DNA from: Desulfovibrionaceae bacterium
Lineage (GTDB): Bacteria > Desulfobacterota > Desulfovibrionia > Desulfovibrionales > Desulfovibrionaceae
Direction of reading: 5' to 3'
NCBI GenBank assembly: GCA_015709205.1
Contig: JACCQO010000010.1
Span: 1 to 64,000 of the forward strand
DNA length: 64,000 bases
In this document: in pieces, positions 9,268 to 16,810 of the stretch
Layout of the letters: each line of letters opens with the position of its first letter
Position numbering within the stretch: the stretch's first letter is position 1
Made by a program: the position numbers and the translations under genes
Notes under the pieces: model-generated
What the model was told of the DNA's origin: nothing
The model's database searches: none
The model's input: only the letters and a program-made list of their open reading frames with translations

Positions 9268-9825
9268 ATGATCAGACTGGTGCTCGGCGGTGACAAATCC
9301 GGCAAGTCCGACGTGGGGCTGGCGCACCTGCTCGCCGCCCCGGGCGAGCGGCTCTTCGTGGCCACGGGCAAGCCCGGGGACCTGGAGTTCCGCGCCCAGA
9401 TCCTGGACCACCGCGCCGGCCGCCCGGCCCGCGTGCCCGTGGTCGAGGCCGACGCGGACCTGGCCGGGGTGCTGCGCGAGGCGGCCGCCCGCGCCGCCGC
9501 CGTGCTCGTGGACAGTCTGGACTTCTGGCTCTTCCTGGCCATGCAGGAGGCCGAAAACGGAGGGACGCGGGCCGCCGAGGCCCGGCTGGCGCGCCGAGTG
9601 GACGATTTCCTGGAAAGCCTTACCTTGTATCAAGGCGACGACGCGCCGGAACTGACCATCGTGTCCAGCGAGATCGGTCTGGGCCCGCTGGCGGCGAACG
9701 CCGCGACCCGCGCCTTCGTGCGCCGCCTGGGCGCGCTGCACAGAGACGTGGCCGCGCGCTGCTCGGCCGCGCATCTGGTGGTGGCGGGCCTGGTCGCGGA
9801 CCTGCGCCCGGGCCCCACCGGGTAA
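9268..9825 (+). CDS. cobU: Bifunctional adenosylcobinamide kinase/adenosylcobinamide-phosphate guanylyltransferase
   Basis: A 185-residue protein, the normal length for CobU. It phosphorylates adenosylcobinamide and transfers GMP to the product, yielding adenosylcobinamide-GDP for nucleotide loop assembly. The N-terminal P-loop GGDKSGKSD replaces the usual GGARSGKS. ATGKPGDLEFRAQILDHRAGRP is the segment carrying the guanylylated His of the HR motif. VLVDSLDFWLF corresponds to the D-C-L-T-x-W strand, and VSSEIGLGPLAANAATR followed by LHRDVAARC matches the C-terminal conserved block. AAAGAGG precedes the ATG at good spacing. It probably forms a cobamide salvage operon with the CbiR-like gene upstream. 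Confidence 0.85.
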   Translation: MIRLVLGGDKSGKSDVGLAHLLAAPGERLFVATGKPGDLEFRAQILDHRAGRPARVPVVEADADLAGVLREAAARAAAVLVDSLDFWLFLAMQEAENGGTRAAEARLARRVDDFLESLTLYQGDDAPELTIVSSEIGLGPLAANAATRAFVRRLGALHRDVAARCSAAHLVVAGLVADLRPGPTG

Positions 9826-9874
9826 TCCTGCCCCGCGCCGGACCGGCGGAGCACGCCGCACCAAGGGGGATTGA

Positions 9875-11008
9875 ATGGCCTATTTCCGCAAGCTGGGCAC
9901 CAAGCTCGACACCCTGCTGGAACTGCTCTCCAGGGACGAGCGCTGGCTCATCCTCATCAACGCCGATCCCGACGCCATGGCCTCGGCCATGGCCCTGCGG
10001 CGCATCATGGCCAACCGGGTCCAGAGTTCGGAGATCGCGCGCGTCAACGAGATCACCCGCCCGGACAACCTGGCCATGATCCGCTACCTCGGCATTCCCA
10101 TGCGCAAGCTGAGCAACAACCTGCTCGTGCAGTTCGACCGCTTCGCCCTGGTGGATTCGCAGCCCCACCACCACGCCGGGTTCAAGGACGTCTCCTTCTC
10201 CCTGGTCCTGGACCACCACCCCGTCAGCCAGGACGAACACCCCGTACTCGCGGACTTCAAGGACCTCAAGCCCGAGTACGGGGCCTGCTCCACCCTGCTC
10301 ACGGAATACCTCTACAACCTCAAGATCCGGCCCGGAAAGCTGCTGGCCACGGCCCTGACCTTCGGGATCCGCTCGGACACCGCGGCCTTCACGCGCAACT
10401 TCTGCGACGTGGACGTGCGCGCCTTCCGCTACCTGAGCAAGTTCAACGAAGGCCCGCTGCTGCACAAGATCACGGCCAGCGAATTCAAGCTGGAATGGCT
10501 CGGCTACTTCACCAAGGCGTTCATGAACATGCGCCTGATCGGCCGGGGCATCTTCTCCTTCATCGACTCGGTGGAGAACCCCGACATTCTCGTCATCCTG
10601 GCGGATTTCTTCATGCGCGTGCACGAGGTGGCCTGGACGGCCATGGCCGGGGTGCACCGGGGCACGCTGGTGGTCATCCTGCGCGGCGACGGCATGACCC
10701 GGGACATGGGCCGCATGGCGGGCAGGCTCCTGGGCGGCGGCACGGGCGGCGGGCACAAGGCCATGGCCCGCGCGGAGATCCCCGTGGACGCCCTGTCCGG
10801 CAAGGATCCCTACGATTTCGTGCTCAAGCGCATCCAGCGCACGGTGCGCAAGAAGCGGCCCAAGCCCGCGCCCGAGACGGCCGAGGCAGTCAAGACGGCC
10901 GAGGCGGCCAAGGCGACGGAAGGGACCAGGGCGGCGGAATCGCCCGCGCCGAAAACGGCCGATCCGGCCGCGCCCGCCGCAAGCGATCCGAAACCCGAAA
11001 CCGCCTGA
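9875..11008 (+). CDS. DHH-family phosphoesterase (NrnA-like)
   Basis: A 377-residue DHH/DHHA1 protein. NADPDAMASAMALR (about 25-38), DSQPHHH and LVLDHHP are the metal-binding motifs I to III of the DHH superfamily, with DHH intact. The C-terminal half has a GGGTGGGHKAMAR segment, the DHHA1 substrate-binding glycine motif. The last 50 residues are Ala, Lys, Pro and Glu rich and look disordered. Such proteins hydrolyse short oligonucleotides, phosphoadenosine phosphate or cyclic dinucleotides; which one applies here is not decidable. AAGGGGGATTG precedes the ATG. The gene ends 30 bp before a strong hairpin terminator and converges with the EAL gene, a cyclic-di-GMP enzyme, although the two are not co-transcribed. 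Confidence 0.75.
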   Translation: MAYFRKLGTKLDTLLELLSRDERWLILINADPDAMASAMALRRIMANRVQSSEIARVNEITRPDNLAMIRYLGIPMRKLSNNLLVQFDRFALVDSQPHHHAGFKDVSFSLVLDHHPVSQDEHPVLADFKDLKPEYGACSTLLTEYLYNLKIRPGKLLATALTFGIRSDTAAFTRNFCDVDVRAFRYLSKFNEGPLLHKITASEFKLEWLGYFTKAFMNMRLIGRGIFSFIDSVENPDILVILADFFMRVHEVAWTAMAGVHRGTLVVILRGDGMTRDMGRMAGRLLGGGTGGGHKAMARAEIPVDALSGKDPYDFVLKRIQRTVRKKRPKPAPETAEAVKTAEAAKATEGTRAAESPAPKTADPAAPAASDPKPETA

Positions 11009-11038
11009 GCCGCCCTCTCCGAGCCCGCGCCCCATGCA

Positions 11039-11072
11039 ACGCAAAAGCCCCGGTCCCCCGGGGCTTTTGCGT
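11039..11072. terminator. Bidirectional terminator between the DHH and EAL genes
   Basis: A 15-bp perfect stem (ACGCAAAAGCCCCGG and its complement) with a 4-nt loop. The A/T stretches in the stem give a U-rich tail in both directions, which suits two convergent genes. Confidence 0.85.
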
Positions 11073-11104
11073 CCGCGAACGCCGCGCATCCGCCGACGGC
11101 GCAC

Positions 11105-12367
11105 CTAGCCCGGGCACATCCCGCCCAGGCCCGCGTCGCCCTCGGGCGGCCGGGCCAGCCCCATGTCCATGCACAGAATACGCCGGGCGTTCGGGCCGTC
11201 ATAGAAACAGGAAAGCGTGGTGCACAGGTTGCCCGAGGCCAGGGAGACGTAGGGCTCGGTGACGAACCTGGGCAGCCCGGCGCGCAGGGGCAGGTAGTAG
11301 CGCTTGAGGGAATGGTCGTCCCCGTGGCGCGCGGGCTGGTAGAGAAAGCGCTTGTTCTCGGCCATGCGGTAGGGATTGCAGACCGTGTCGCCCACCTGCA
11401 CGCCGTCCTCGTCGAGCACGTAGAAGCACTCCACCTCGGGGTAGCGGGAGATGCAGCCCGCCAGGGCCGCGGGCAGGTCCAGGTCGGGCACGGAGCGCAG
11501 CACGCCGACGACCTTGCCGAGCACGTGCTCCCAGGCGCGCAGCCGGGCCTCGCGCTCGCTCACGCGGCGCAGCACGTGCTCGCGGTAGCTGGCGGCCAGG
11601 TCGCGGATGCGCCCGGCCATGGCCTCGTCGGCCTCGCCCAGGGGCACGGGCGGCGAAAAATAGAACCCCTGGAGCACGTCCACGCCCAGCTCCAGCAGGG
11701 TGCGGGCCTCCTCGGCCGTCTCCACGCCCTCGCCCACGACCAGCGCCCCGAGCTTGCGGCCCATGGTCACCAGGGCGCGGGCCACCTCCAATTTGTGGAA
11801 ATGGCTGTCGATATCCGAGATCAGGCCGCGGTCGATCTTGATCACGTCCGGGCGCATGTGCGCCACGCGGTCCAGGTTGGAGTGCCCGGCGCCCACGTCG
11901 TCCAGGGCGATGAGAAAGCCCTGGGAGCGGTAGTAGGCGATGAACTCGCCCAGGGCGGCCACGTCGCGCACGCGCGACTCCACCAGTTCGATGACCACGT
12001 TGTTGGGATTGATGCCGCGGCGCAGGACCTGACGCGCCAGATACTCCAGGCGCGCGGCGGGCGCGCCGATGAGCGCGGTCTCCACGTTCACGGAGAGCAC
12101 CAGTTCGCGGTCCTCGGCGTGGCGCGCGGCAAAGCCCTCGAAGGCCCGCTCGCGCAGCAGCCGGTCCAGGGCCAGCCGCTTGTCCGCGGCGTCGGCCAGT
12201 TCGAAGAGCACGCCCGGAGACACCAGCCCGTGGTCCACGGTCAACCCGCGGCCCAGGGCCTCGTAGCCGAAGATGCGGCGCGTGCGCACGGCCACCAGGG
12301 GCTGGTACAGGGCCGTGACCGCGCCCGTGGCCAGTACGGTCTCTATGTCGATGGTGGTCTGGAGCAT
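11105..12367 (-). CDS. EAL-domain cyclic-di-GMP phosphodiesterase with C-terminal sensory domain
   Basis: A 420-residue protein. Residues 5-245 form an EAL domain: YEALGRG (EAL signature), LSVNVE, NVVIELVES, ALDDVGAGHSN (DDFG-type loop, here DDVG), VIKIDRGL and VVGEGVET. The key acidic and Lys residues are present, so hydrolysis of cyclic di-GMP is plausible. The remaining 170 residues, with FYVLDEDGVQVGDTVCNP and YYLPLRAGLPRFVTEPYVSLASGN, resemble a PDC/Cache-like ligand-binding domain. It lacks membrane helices, so it would be a cytoplasmic sensor. The start at 12367 lies in the middle of the open frame; AGGAG is 14 nt upstream, which is long, so the exact start is uncertain. Confidence 0.75.
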   Translation of the reverse strand: MLQTTIDIETVLATGAVTALYQPLVAVRTRRIFGYEALGRGLTVDHGLVSPGVLFELADAADKRLALDRLLRERAFEGFAARHAEDRELVLSVNVETALIGAPAARLEYLARQVLRRGINPNNVVIELVESRVRDVAALGEFIAYYRSQGFLIALDDVGAGHSNLDRVAHMRPDVIKIDRGLISDIDSHFHKLEVARALVTMGRKLGALVVGEGVETAEEARTLLELGVDVLQGFYFSPPVPLGEADEAMAGRIRDLAASYREHVLRRVSEREARLRAWEHVLGKVVGVLRSVPDLDLPAALAGCISRYPEVECFYVLDEDGVQVGDTVCNPYRMAENKRFLYQPARHGDDHSLKRYYLPLRAGLPRFVTEPYVSLASGNLCTTLSCFYDGPNARRILCMDMGLARPPEGDAGLGGMCPG

Positions 12368-12417
12368 GGACGTACGGTGTTCTCCTGCGGCGCTCGGGGG
12401 TGCGGATTCCGGTCGCC

Positions 12418-12467
12418 CCGGCCTCACGTTTTCCGGGGAATCGCATCCCCGAAAAACGTGAGGCCGG
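12418..12467 (-). terminator. Long inverted repeat after glnK
   Basis: A near-perfect 50-nt inverted repeat with outer arms CCGGCCTCACG and CGTGAGGCCGG and an inner CGGGG/CCCCG pairing. It lies 70 nt after the glnK stop on the minus strand. A second GC hairpin at about 12464-12499 directly precedes it. No terminal T-run is present, so it may be a terminator or a dispersed repeat. Confidence 0.5.
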
Positions 12468-12536
12468 ACCCGGTTCCGGGAAGCCCGGGCCGGGTCCGGC
12501 CGTATTCGTTCAGTCGGTTGCGCTGCCGAGGGCGGG

Positions 12537-12866
12537 CTAGAGCCCCTCCTCGCCGGTGCGCACGCGCACCGCGCGACCCAGTTCGAGCACGAAGATCATG
12601 CCGTCGCCCTCGTTGCCCGTGCGGGCTGCGGAGCGGATGCATTCCACGACCTCGTCCTCCTTGCCGTCGGGCACGCCGATCTCCAGGCGCACCTTCTTCA
12701 GCAGGTTCACTTCCATGACCACGCCGCGGTAGGTCTCGGTGAAGCCCTTCTGCCGGCCGGAACCCAGGATGTTGGTGACCGACAGGGAGTAGTAGTTCTT
12801 GGAGTAGAGGGCCTGTTTCACCGGGCTCAACTGCTCGGGCCTGACGTATGCGATTATCAGCTTCAT
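12537..12866 (-). CDS. glnK: PII nitrogen regulatory protein lacking the uridylylation tyrosine
   Basis: A 109-residue PII protein, the usual length. It starts MKLIIAYVRPEQL and ends with the conserved RTGE motif, and GRQKGFTETYRG is the base of the T-loop. At position 51, where most PII proteins have the modified Tyr, there is Met (YRGVVMEVNLL instead of YRGAEYMVDFL). Tyr46 is kept. Control by uridylylation at residue 51 is therefore not possible; ATP/ADP and 2-oxoglutarate binding would be the remaining inputs. The gene lies 24 bp after amtB on the same strand, the usual pairing in which GlnK docks on and blocks the ammonium channel. Confidence 0.9.
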   Translation of the reverse strand: MKLIIAYVRPEQLSPVKQALYSKNYYSLSVTNILGSGRQKGFTETYRGVVMEVNLLKKVRLEIGVPDGKEDEVVECIRSAARTGNEGDGMIFVLELGRAVRVRTGEEGL

Positions 12867-12890
12867 AACGCCTCCTGATATTCCTCTTGG

Positions 12891-14276
12891 TTATTCCACG
12901 GTGAAGATCTGGAAGCCGCTGTAGGACTCCATGCCGTGTTCGGTGATGTCCAGCCCCTTGAGTTCCTCTTCCCTGCTGGCGCGCACGCCCATGATCGCCT
13001 TGACCGCGGAGAAGACCACCCAGCCCGCGCCGAAGGCCCAGACAAAGACCACGCCCACGCCCAGGGCCTGCACCAGGAGCTGGCCCGCGCCGCCGCCGTA
13101 GAACAGGCCGGTGCTGTCGCCGAAGCCGGGGGCCGCGAACAGGCCGACGGCCAGGGTGCCCCACGCGCCGCACACGCCGTGCACGGAAGCCGCGCCGACC
13201 GGGTCGTCGATCTTCAGGACCTGGTCCAGGAACTCGACGGAGAAGACCACCAGGATGCCGGCGATCAGGCCGATGACCAGGGCGCCAAGGGGCGCGACCT
13301 CGTAGCAGCCCGCGGTAATGGCCACCAGGCCGGCCAGGGCGCCGTTGAGGGTCATGGAGGTGTCGGGCTTGCCGTGCTTCAGCCACACGGTGAACATGGC
13401 GCCGAGGATGCCCGTGGCGGCGGCCAGGGAGGTGTTCACGGCGATGTAGCCGATGGTGCCGTCGGCGGTGGTGGTGGAGCCGGGGTTGAATCCGAACCAG
13501 CCGAACCAGAGGATGAACACGCCCAGGGCCGCATAGGGGATGTTGTGGCCGGGAATGGCGCGGGCCTTGCCGTCGGCGGCGTACTTGCCGAGGCGCGGGC
13601 CGACGACCAGGGCGCCGGCCAGGCCGACCCAGCCGCCCACGGAGTGGACCACGGTGGAACCGGCGAAGTCGATGAAGCCGAAGCCTTCCAGCCAGCCGGC
13701 GCCGGCGTCGCCCAGCCACAGGCTGCCCCAGGCCCAGTGGCCGGAGATGGGGTAGATCAGGCCGGTGACCAGGACGGACACGATGATGTAGGAAGCGAAC
13801 TTGGTGCGCTCGGCGATGGCGCCGGAGACGATGGTCGCCGAGGTGGCCGCGAACACGGACTGGAAGAACCAGAAGGTGAGGGTCCACTGTCCGTCGGGGT
13901 CGGCGCCGGTGACCCCGCCCAGGGAGAAGCCGGAAGAGCCGATGAAGCCGCCCACGTCGTTGCCGAACATCAGGGCGAAGCCGAACAGGAAGAACGCGAC
14001 CGCGCCGGCGGCGAAGTCGAGGTAGTTCTTCATGAGGATGTTGCCGGCGTTCTTGGCGCGGGTGAAGCCGCACTCCACGCACGCGAATCCGGCCTGCATG
14101 AACATGACCAGCACGGCGGCGATGAGCGTCCAAAGAATGTTGGCGTTGGCCTGGGAGAGCATCTCAGGCGCGTCCTCCGCCAGGGCCACGCCGGGAACGG
14201 CGAGCAGGGCCACCAGCGCCAGTCCGCCCACCAGGGCGAGAACGGGGCGTTTTCCATTGACCAGTCGAGACAACAT
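12891..14276 (-). CDS. amtB: Ammonium transporter
   Basis: A 461-residue Amt/Rh channel. It begins with a signal-like segment (VLALVGGLALVALLAVPGVALA) as in E. coli AmtB, then about eleven membrane helices. Recognisable blocks are FACVECGFTRAKNAGNILMKNYLDF, FAGSTVVHSVGGWVGLAGA with the Asp/His pore elements, WFGWFGFNPGS, NTSLAAATGILGA and DDPVGAASVHGVCGAWGTLAVGLFA. AAGGAGG precedes the ATG. It forms an operon with glnK, and a sigma54-like promoter lies about 60 bp upstream, which agrees with nitrogen control. Confidence 0.95.
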   Translation of the reverse strand: MLSRLVNGKRPVLALVGGLALVALLAVPGVALAEDAPEMLSQANANILWTLIAAVLVMFMQAGFACVECGFTRAKNAGNILMKNYLDFAAGAVAFFLFGFALMFGNDVGGFIGSSGFSLGGVTGADPDGQWTLTFWFFQSVFAATSATIVSGAIAERTKFASYIIVSVLVTGLIYPISGHWAWGSLWLGDAGAGWLEGFGFIDFAGSTVVHSVGGWVGLAGALVVGPRLGKYAADGKARAIPGHNIPYAALGVFILWFGWFGFNPGSTTTADGTIGYIAVNTSLAAATGILGAMFTVWLKHGKPDTSMTLNGALAGLVAITAGCYEVAPLGALVIGLIAGILVVFSVEFLDQVLKIDDPVGAASVHGVCGAWGTLAVGLFAAPGFGDSTGLFYGGGAGQLLVQALGVGVVFVWAFGAGWVVFSAVKAIMGVRASREEELKGLDITEHGMESYSGFQIFTVE

Positions 14277-14337
14277 ATACTTCCTCCTTGGGGTAAAATT
14301 TGCTTGGGTCGCGAGATTGCCCGGACAGGCGGCGATA

Positions 14338-14355
14338 GTGCACGAAGCGGACCAA
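14338..14355 (-). promoter_or_regulatory. Putative sigma54 promoter of amtB-glnK
   Basis: Read on the minus strand, TTTGGTCCGCTTCGTGCAC has GG (14352-14353) and GC (14340-14341) separated by exactly 10 nt, the -24/-12 spacing of sigma54 promoters, with TGG and TGCA neighbours matching the consensus. It lies about 60 bp before the amtB start. amtB-glnK operons are often NtrC-controlled. Confidence 0.45.
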
Positions 14356-14898
14356 AGAAATTATCATATTGTATTATAATATTATTTTACAAAATAGCTC
14401 GTTCTGCAGCCAGCAGACGCCATACTCATTAACAAATTTGAAGAAATCTGCGCGGATTTTTTTGGCGTTGCTACACAAATTTGTGAAGCATGGCCCGACA
14501 GGAGGGCCAAAGTGTCACGAAAAGCCACAAAAAAGAGCGCACAATTTCGTCATTTCAAGACACAGAGACAATCATGCCAACGGGTTGCGTGCGAATGCAG
14601 GCCAAAGGACCAAGGGGGGCGGGCACGCGAGACGGCCCGGGAACGCACGGGAGGGCCGAGGGGCGAGTGTCCTCGGGGCGCGTGGAAGGCGAGGACGGCG
14701 CGCGGAATGCGCTCGGCCATTGCGGTGCGGGAGCCGTTCGGGCCGCCCCCCCCGTGCCCTGCTGGGCGCCGCGCCCCGCTGCGCCCTCACCCGTTGGACG
14801 CCCCCGGAGGCCGGGCCGCGTGCGCGCCCGGCGGGGCCGCATCGGGGAGCACGCGCTCCCCGATGCGCACATATCCGACCGGAAACGCGAAAAAAGGG
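14356..14898. other. Intergenic region between amtB and the aromatic operon
   Basis: About 540 bp. The amtB side is AT-rich (TATTATAATATTATT near 14380) and contains a perfect 12-bp palindrome CACAAATTTGTG at 14474-14485 with a weaker AACAAATTTG near 14431. These could be operators. The right half returns to high GC. Several overlapping short frames are open but have no ribosome binding site or conserved content. Confidence 0.4.
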
Positions 14899-14927
14899 TT
14901 GACACCCCCTCGGCCGTGCCGTACACA
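14899..14927 (+). promoter_or_regulatory. Promoter of the aromatic amino acid operon
   Basis: TTGACA at 14899-14904, a 17-nt spacer, then TACACA at 14922-14927. The predicted transcript start is near 14934, directly before the leader peptide ATG at 14935, so the transcript would be leaderless or nearly so. Confidence 0.7.
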
Positions 14928-14934
14928 CCCTCGC

Positions 14935-15030
14935 ATGAACTTCGAGCACACCGCCCTTACCGGGAACACCTTTTCCTTTTACTTTTGGTATTTCTGGTTT
15001 ACCCGCGCCTGCGGCCAGGGTGAGGTGTAG
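14935..15030 (+). CDS. Aromatic amino acid leader peptide (attenuation)
   Basis: A 31-residue ORF that starts at the first possible codon after the promoter. Residues 13-22 read FSFYFWYFWF: five Phe, two Tyr and two Trp in ten codons. A run like this is the control-codon cluster of a transcription attenuation leader. It lies upstream of an operon making exactly Phe, Tyr and Trp. The stop at 15028-15030 is 36 nt before the attenuator hairpin. No Shine-Dalgarno sequence is present, which fits a leaderless start. With few charged aromatic tRNAs the ribosome would stall early and leave 15007-15016 free to pair with the 5' arm of the terminator. The ORF is my own reading from promoter position and codon content. 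Confidence 0.8.
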   Translation: MNFEHTALTGNTFSFYFWYFWFTRACGQGEV

Positions 15031-15098
15031 CTTCGCGTTCGCAACGAACAAGACCTCGTAAACCAAGGGCCGCAGGCTTCAAGCCGGCGGCCCTTTTT
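15007..15098 (+). promoter_or_regulatory. Attenuator: antiterminator and terminator for the aromatic operon
   Basis: GCCTGCGGCC at 15007-15016, just after the aromatic codons, is perfectly complementary to GGCCGCAGGC at 15068-15077. That second element is also the 5' arm of an intrinsic terminator (GGGCCGC at 15067-15073 pairs with GCGGCCC at 15087-15093, followed by TTTTT). The two structures are mutually exclusive. A ribosome reaching the stop codon would cover the first element and allow termination; one stalled at the Phe/Tyr/Trp codons would allow the antiterminator. A small hairpin at 15037-15049 lies in between. Confidence 0.8.
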
Positions 15099-15160
15099 CT
15101 TTGTCTGCGCATCATGGACCGCCGCCCCAGGCCACGGCCCGCATCCACAAGGAGAACGAC

Positions 15161-15964
15161 ATGCTGCTCGGCAAGAACGTCCGGTTGGAACGCATCTTCA
15201 ACCGCAACACGGGGCGCACGATCATCGTGCCCATGGACCACGGCGTGACCGTGGGCCCCATCTACGGGCTCATCGACTTCAAGGGCACGGTCAACCGCGT
15301 GGCCGACGGCGGGGCCAACGCCGTGCTCATGCACAAGGGGCTGCCGCGCTGCACGCACCGCGGCTACGGCAAGGACATCGGCCTGATCCTGCACCTCTCC
15401 GCCTCCACCGCGCTCTCGCCCACGCCCAACGCCAAGCGCCTCGTGGGCTCGGTGGAGGACGCCATCCGCATGGGCGCCGACGGCGTGTCCGTGCACGTGA
15501 ACCTGGGCGACGAGACCGAGGGCCACATGCTCGAAGACCTCGGCCGCATCTGCTCCGAGGCCAGCTACTGGGGCATTCCGGTCCTGGCCATGATGTATGC
15601 GCGCGGACCCAAGATCAAGGACCAGTACGACGAGGAGATCGTGCGCCACTGCGCCCGCGTGGGCCAGGAGCTCGGCGCGGACGTGATCAAGGTCAACTAC
15701 ACCGGGTCCATCGAGTCCTTCGCCCGCGTGGTGGAGGCCTGCTGCGTGCCCGTGGTCATCGCCGGCGGCGAGGTCATGGAGTCCACGCGCGACATCGTGC
15801 AGATGGTCCACGACAGCGTGCAGGCGGGCGGCGCGGGCCTTTCCGTGGGCCGCAACGTCTTCCAGCACAGGAACCCCGAGCTGCTGGTCAAGGCCCTGCA
15901 CGGCGTGGTCCACGAGGACTGGGACGTGGAGCAGGCCATGGAGCTCATCGGCGAAGACGCCTAG
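15161..15964 (+). CDS. 2-amino-3,7-dideoxy-D-threo-hept-6-ulosonate synthase, copy 1
   Basis: A 267-residue class I aldolase of the archaeal-type early shikimate route, which makes the precursor of 3-dehydroquinate without DAHP synthase. The family marks are GRTIIVPMDHGVTVGP near the N-terminus, with the catalytic Asp of DHG; VLMHKGL; ILHLSAST; YARGP; and GADVIKVNYTGS, where the Lys forms the Schiff base. The start is set by AAGGAG at 15149-15154. An adjacent paralogue (next gene) has the same catalytic residues. Older annotations call these proteins fructose-bisphosphate aldolase or a predicted DAHP aldolase. Confidence 0.85.
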   Translation: MLLGKNVRLERIFNRNTGRTIIVPMDHGVTVGPIYGLIDFKGTVNRVADGGANAVLMHKGLPRCTHRGYGKDIGLILHLSASTALSPTPNAKRLVGSVEDAIRMGADGVSVHVNLGDETEGHMLEDLGRICSEASYWGIPVLAMMYARGPKIKDQYDEEIVRHCARVGQELGADVIKVNYTGSIESFARVVEACCVPVVIAGGEVMESTRDIVQMVHDSVQAGGAGLSVGRNVFQHRNPELLVKALHGVVHEDWDVEQAMELIGEDA

Positions 15965-16000
15965 CGCCGGGCCGCAAACCGCACACCACCGGAGACAATC

Positions 16001-16798
16001 ATGCGCATCGGAAAAGCCATCAGACGCGAACGCCTCTTCGACCGCAACACCGGCCGCACGATCATCGTGCCCCTGGACCACGGCATGACCGTTGGCCCCA
16101 TCGCCGGGCTCATCGACATGAAGGAGACCGTCAACCAGATCGCCGAGGGCGGGGCCAACGCCGTGCTCATGCACAAGGGCCTGGTGCGCTGCGGCCACCG
16201 CACGCGCGGCCGCGACATCGGCCTGATCCTGCACCTCTCCGCCTCCACCACCCTCTCCCCGCTGCCCAACGCCAAGACCCTGGTGGGCAGCGTGGAGGAG
16301 GCCCTCAAGCACGGCGCGGACGGCGTGTCCGTGCACATCAACCTGGGCGACGAGCTGGAGCGCGTGATGCTCAAGGAAGTGGGCGAGGCCGCGGAAAAGG
16401 CCTCGGACTGGGGCATGCCCTTCCTGACCATGGTCTACGCGCGCGGGCCCAAAATCGCCAACGAGTACGACCCGGACGTGGTCGCGCACTGCGCGCGCGT
16501 GGGCATGGAGCTCGGCGCGGACGTGGTCAAGGTCAACTACACCGGGTCCATCGAGTCCTTCGCCAGGGTCGTGGAATCCTGCTGCGTGCCCGTGGTCATC
16601 GCGGGCGGGCCCAAGCTGGAGAGCGACCGCGACCTGGTGCAGATGGTCGCCGATTCCATCGAGGCGGGCGGCTCCGGCCTTTCCATGGGCCGCAACATCT
16701 TCCAGCACGCCACCCCCGGCAAACTCGTGGCCGCCCTGCACGGCGTGGTCCACGAGGGCCACACCGTGGACCAGGCCATGCAGGCCCTGACCGCCTAG
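16001..16798 (+). CDS. 2-amino-3,7-dideoxy-D-threo-hept-6-ulosonate synthase, copy 2
   Basis: A 265-residue paralogue of the preceding gene, which it resembles along its whole length (PLDHGMTVGP, VLMHKGL, ILHLSASTTLSP, GADVVKVNYTGSIESFARVVE). Both catalytic Asp and Lys are kept. The two genes are 36 bp apart and clearly come from a tandem duplication, but they have drifted apart, especially at 115-170 and the C-terminus. They may be differently feedback-regulated or may form a mixed decamer; the sequence does not say. Confidence 0.85.
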   Translation: MRIGKAIRRERLFDRNTGRTIIVPLDHGMTVGPIAGLIDMKETVNQIAEGGANAVLMHKGLVRCGHRTRGRDIGLILHLSASTTLSPLPNAKTLVGSVEEALKHGADGVSVHINLGDELERVMLKEVGEAAEKASDWGMPFLTMVYARGPKIANEYDPDVVAHCARVGMELGADVVKVNYTGSIESFARVVESCCVPVVIAGGPKLESDRDLVQMVADSIEAGGSGLSMGRNIFQHATPGKLVAALHGVVHEGHTVDQAMQALTA

Positions 16799-16810
16799 AC
16801 GGGAGACCCC

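Noticed and set aside
14369..15023. Three overlapping plus-strand frames upstream of the leader peptide
   Set aside because: They run through the promoter and are rich in Arg, Gly and Pro from base composition; only the frame from 14935 has control-codon logic.
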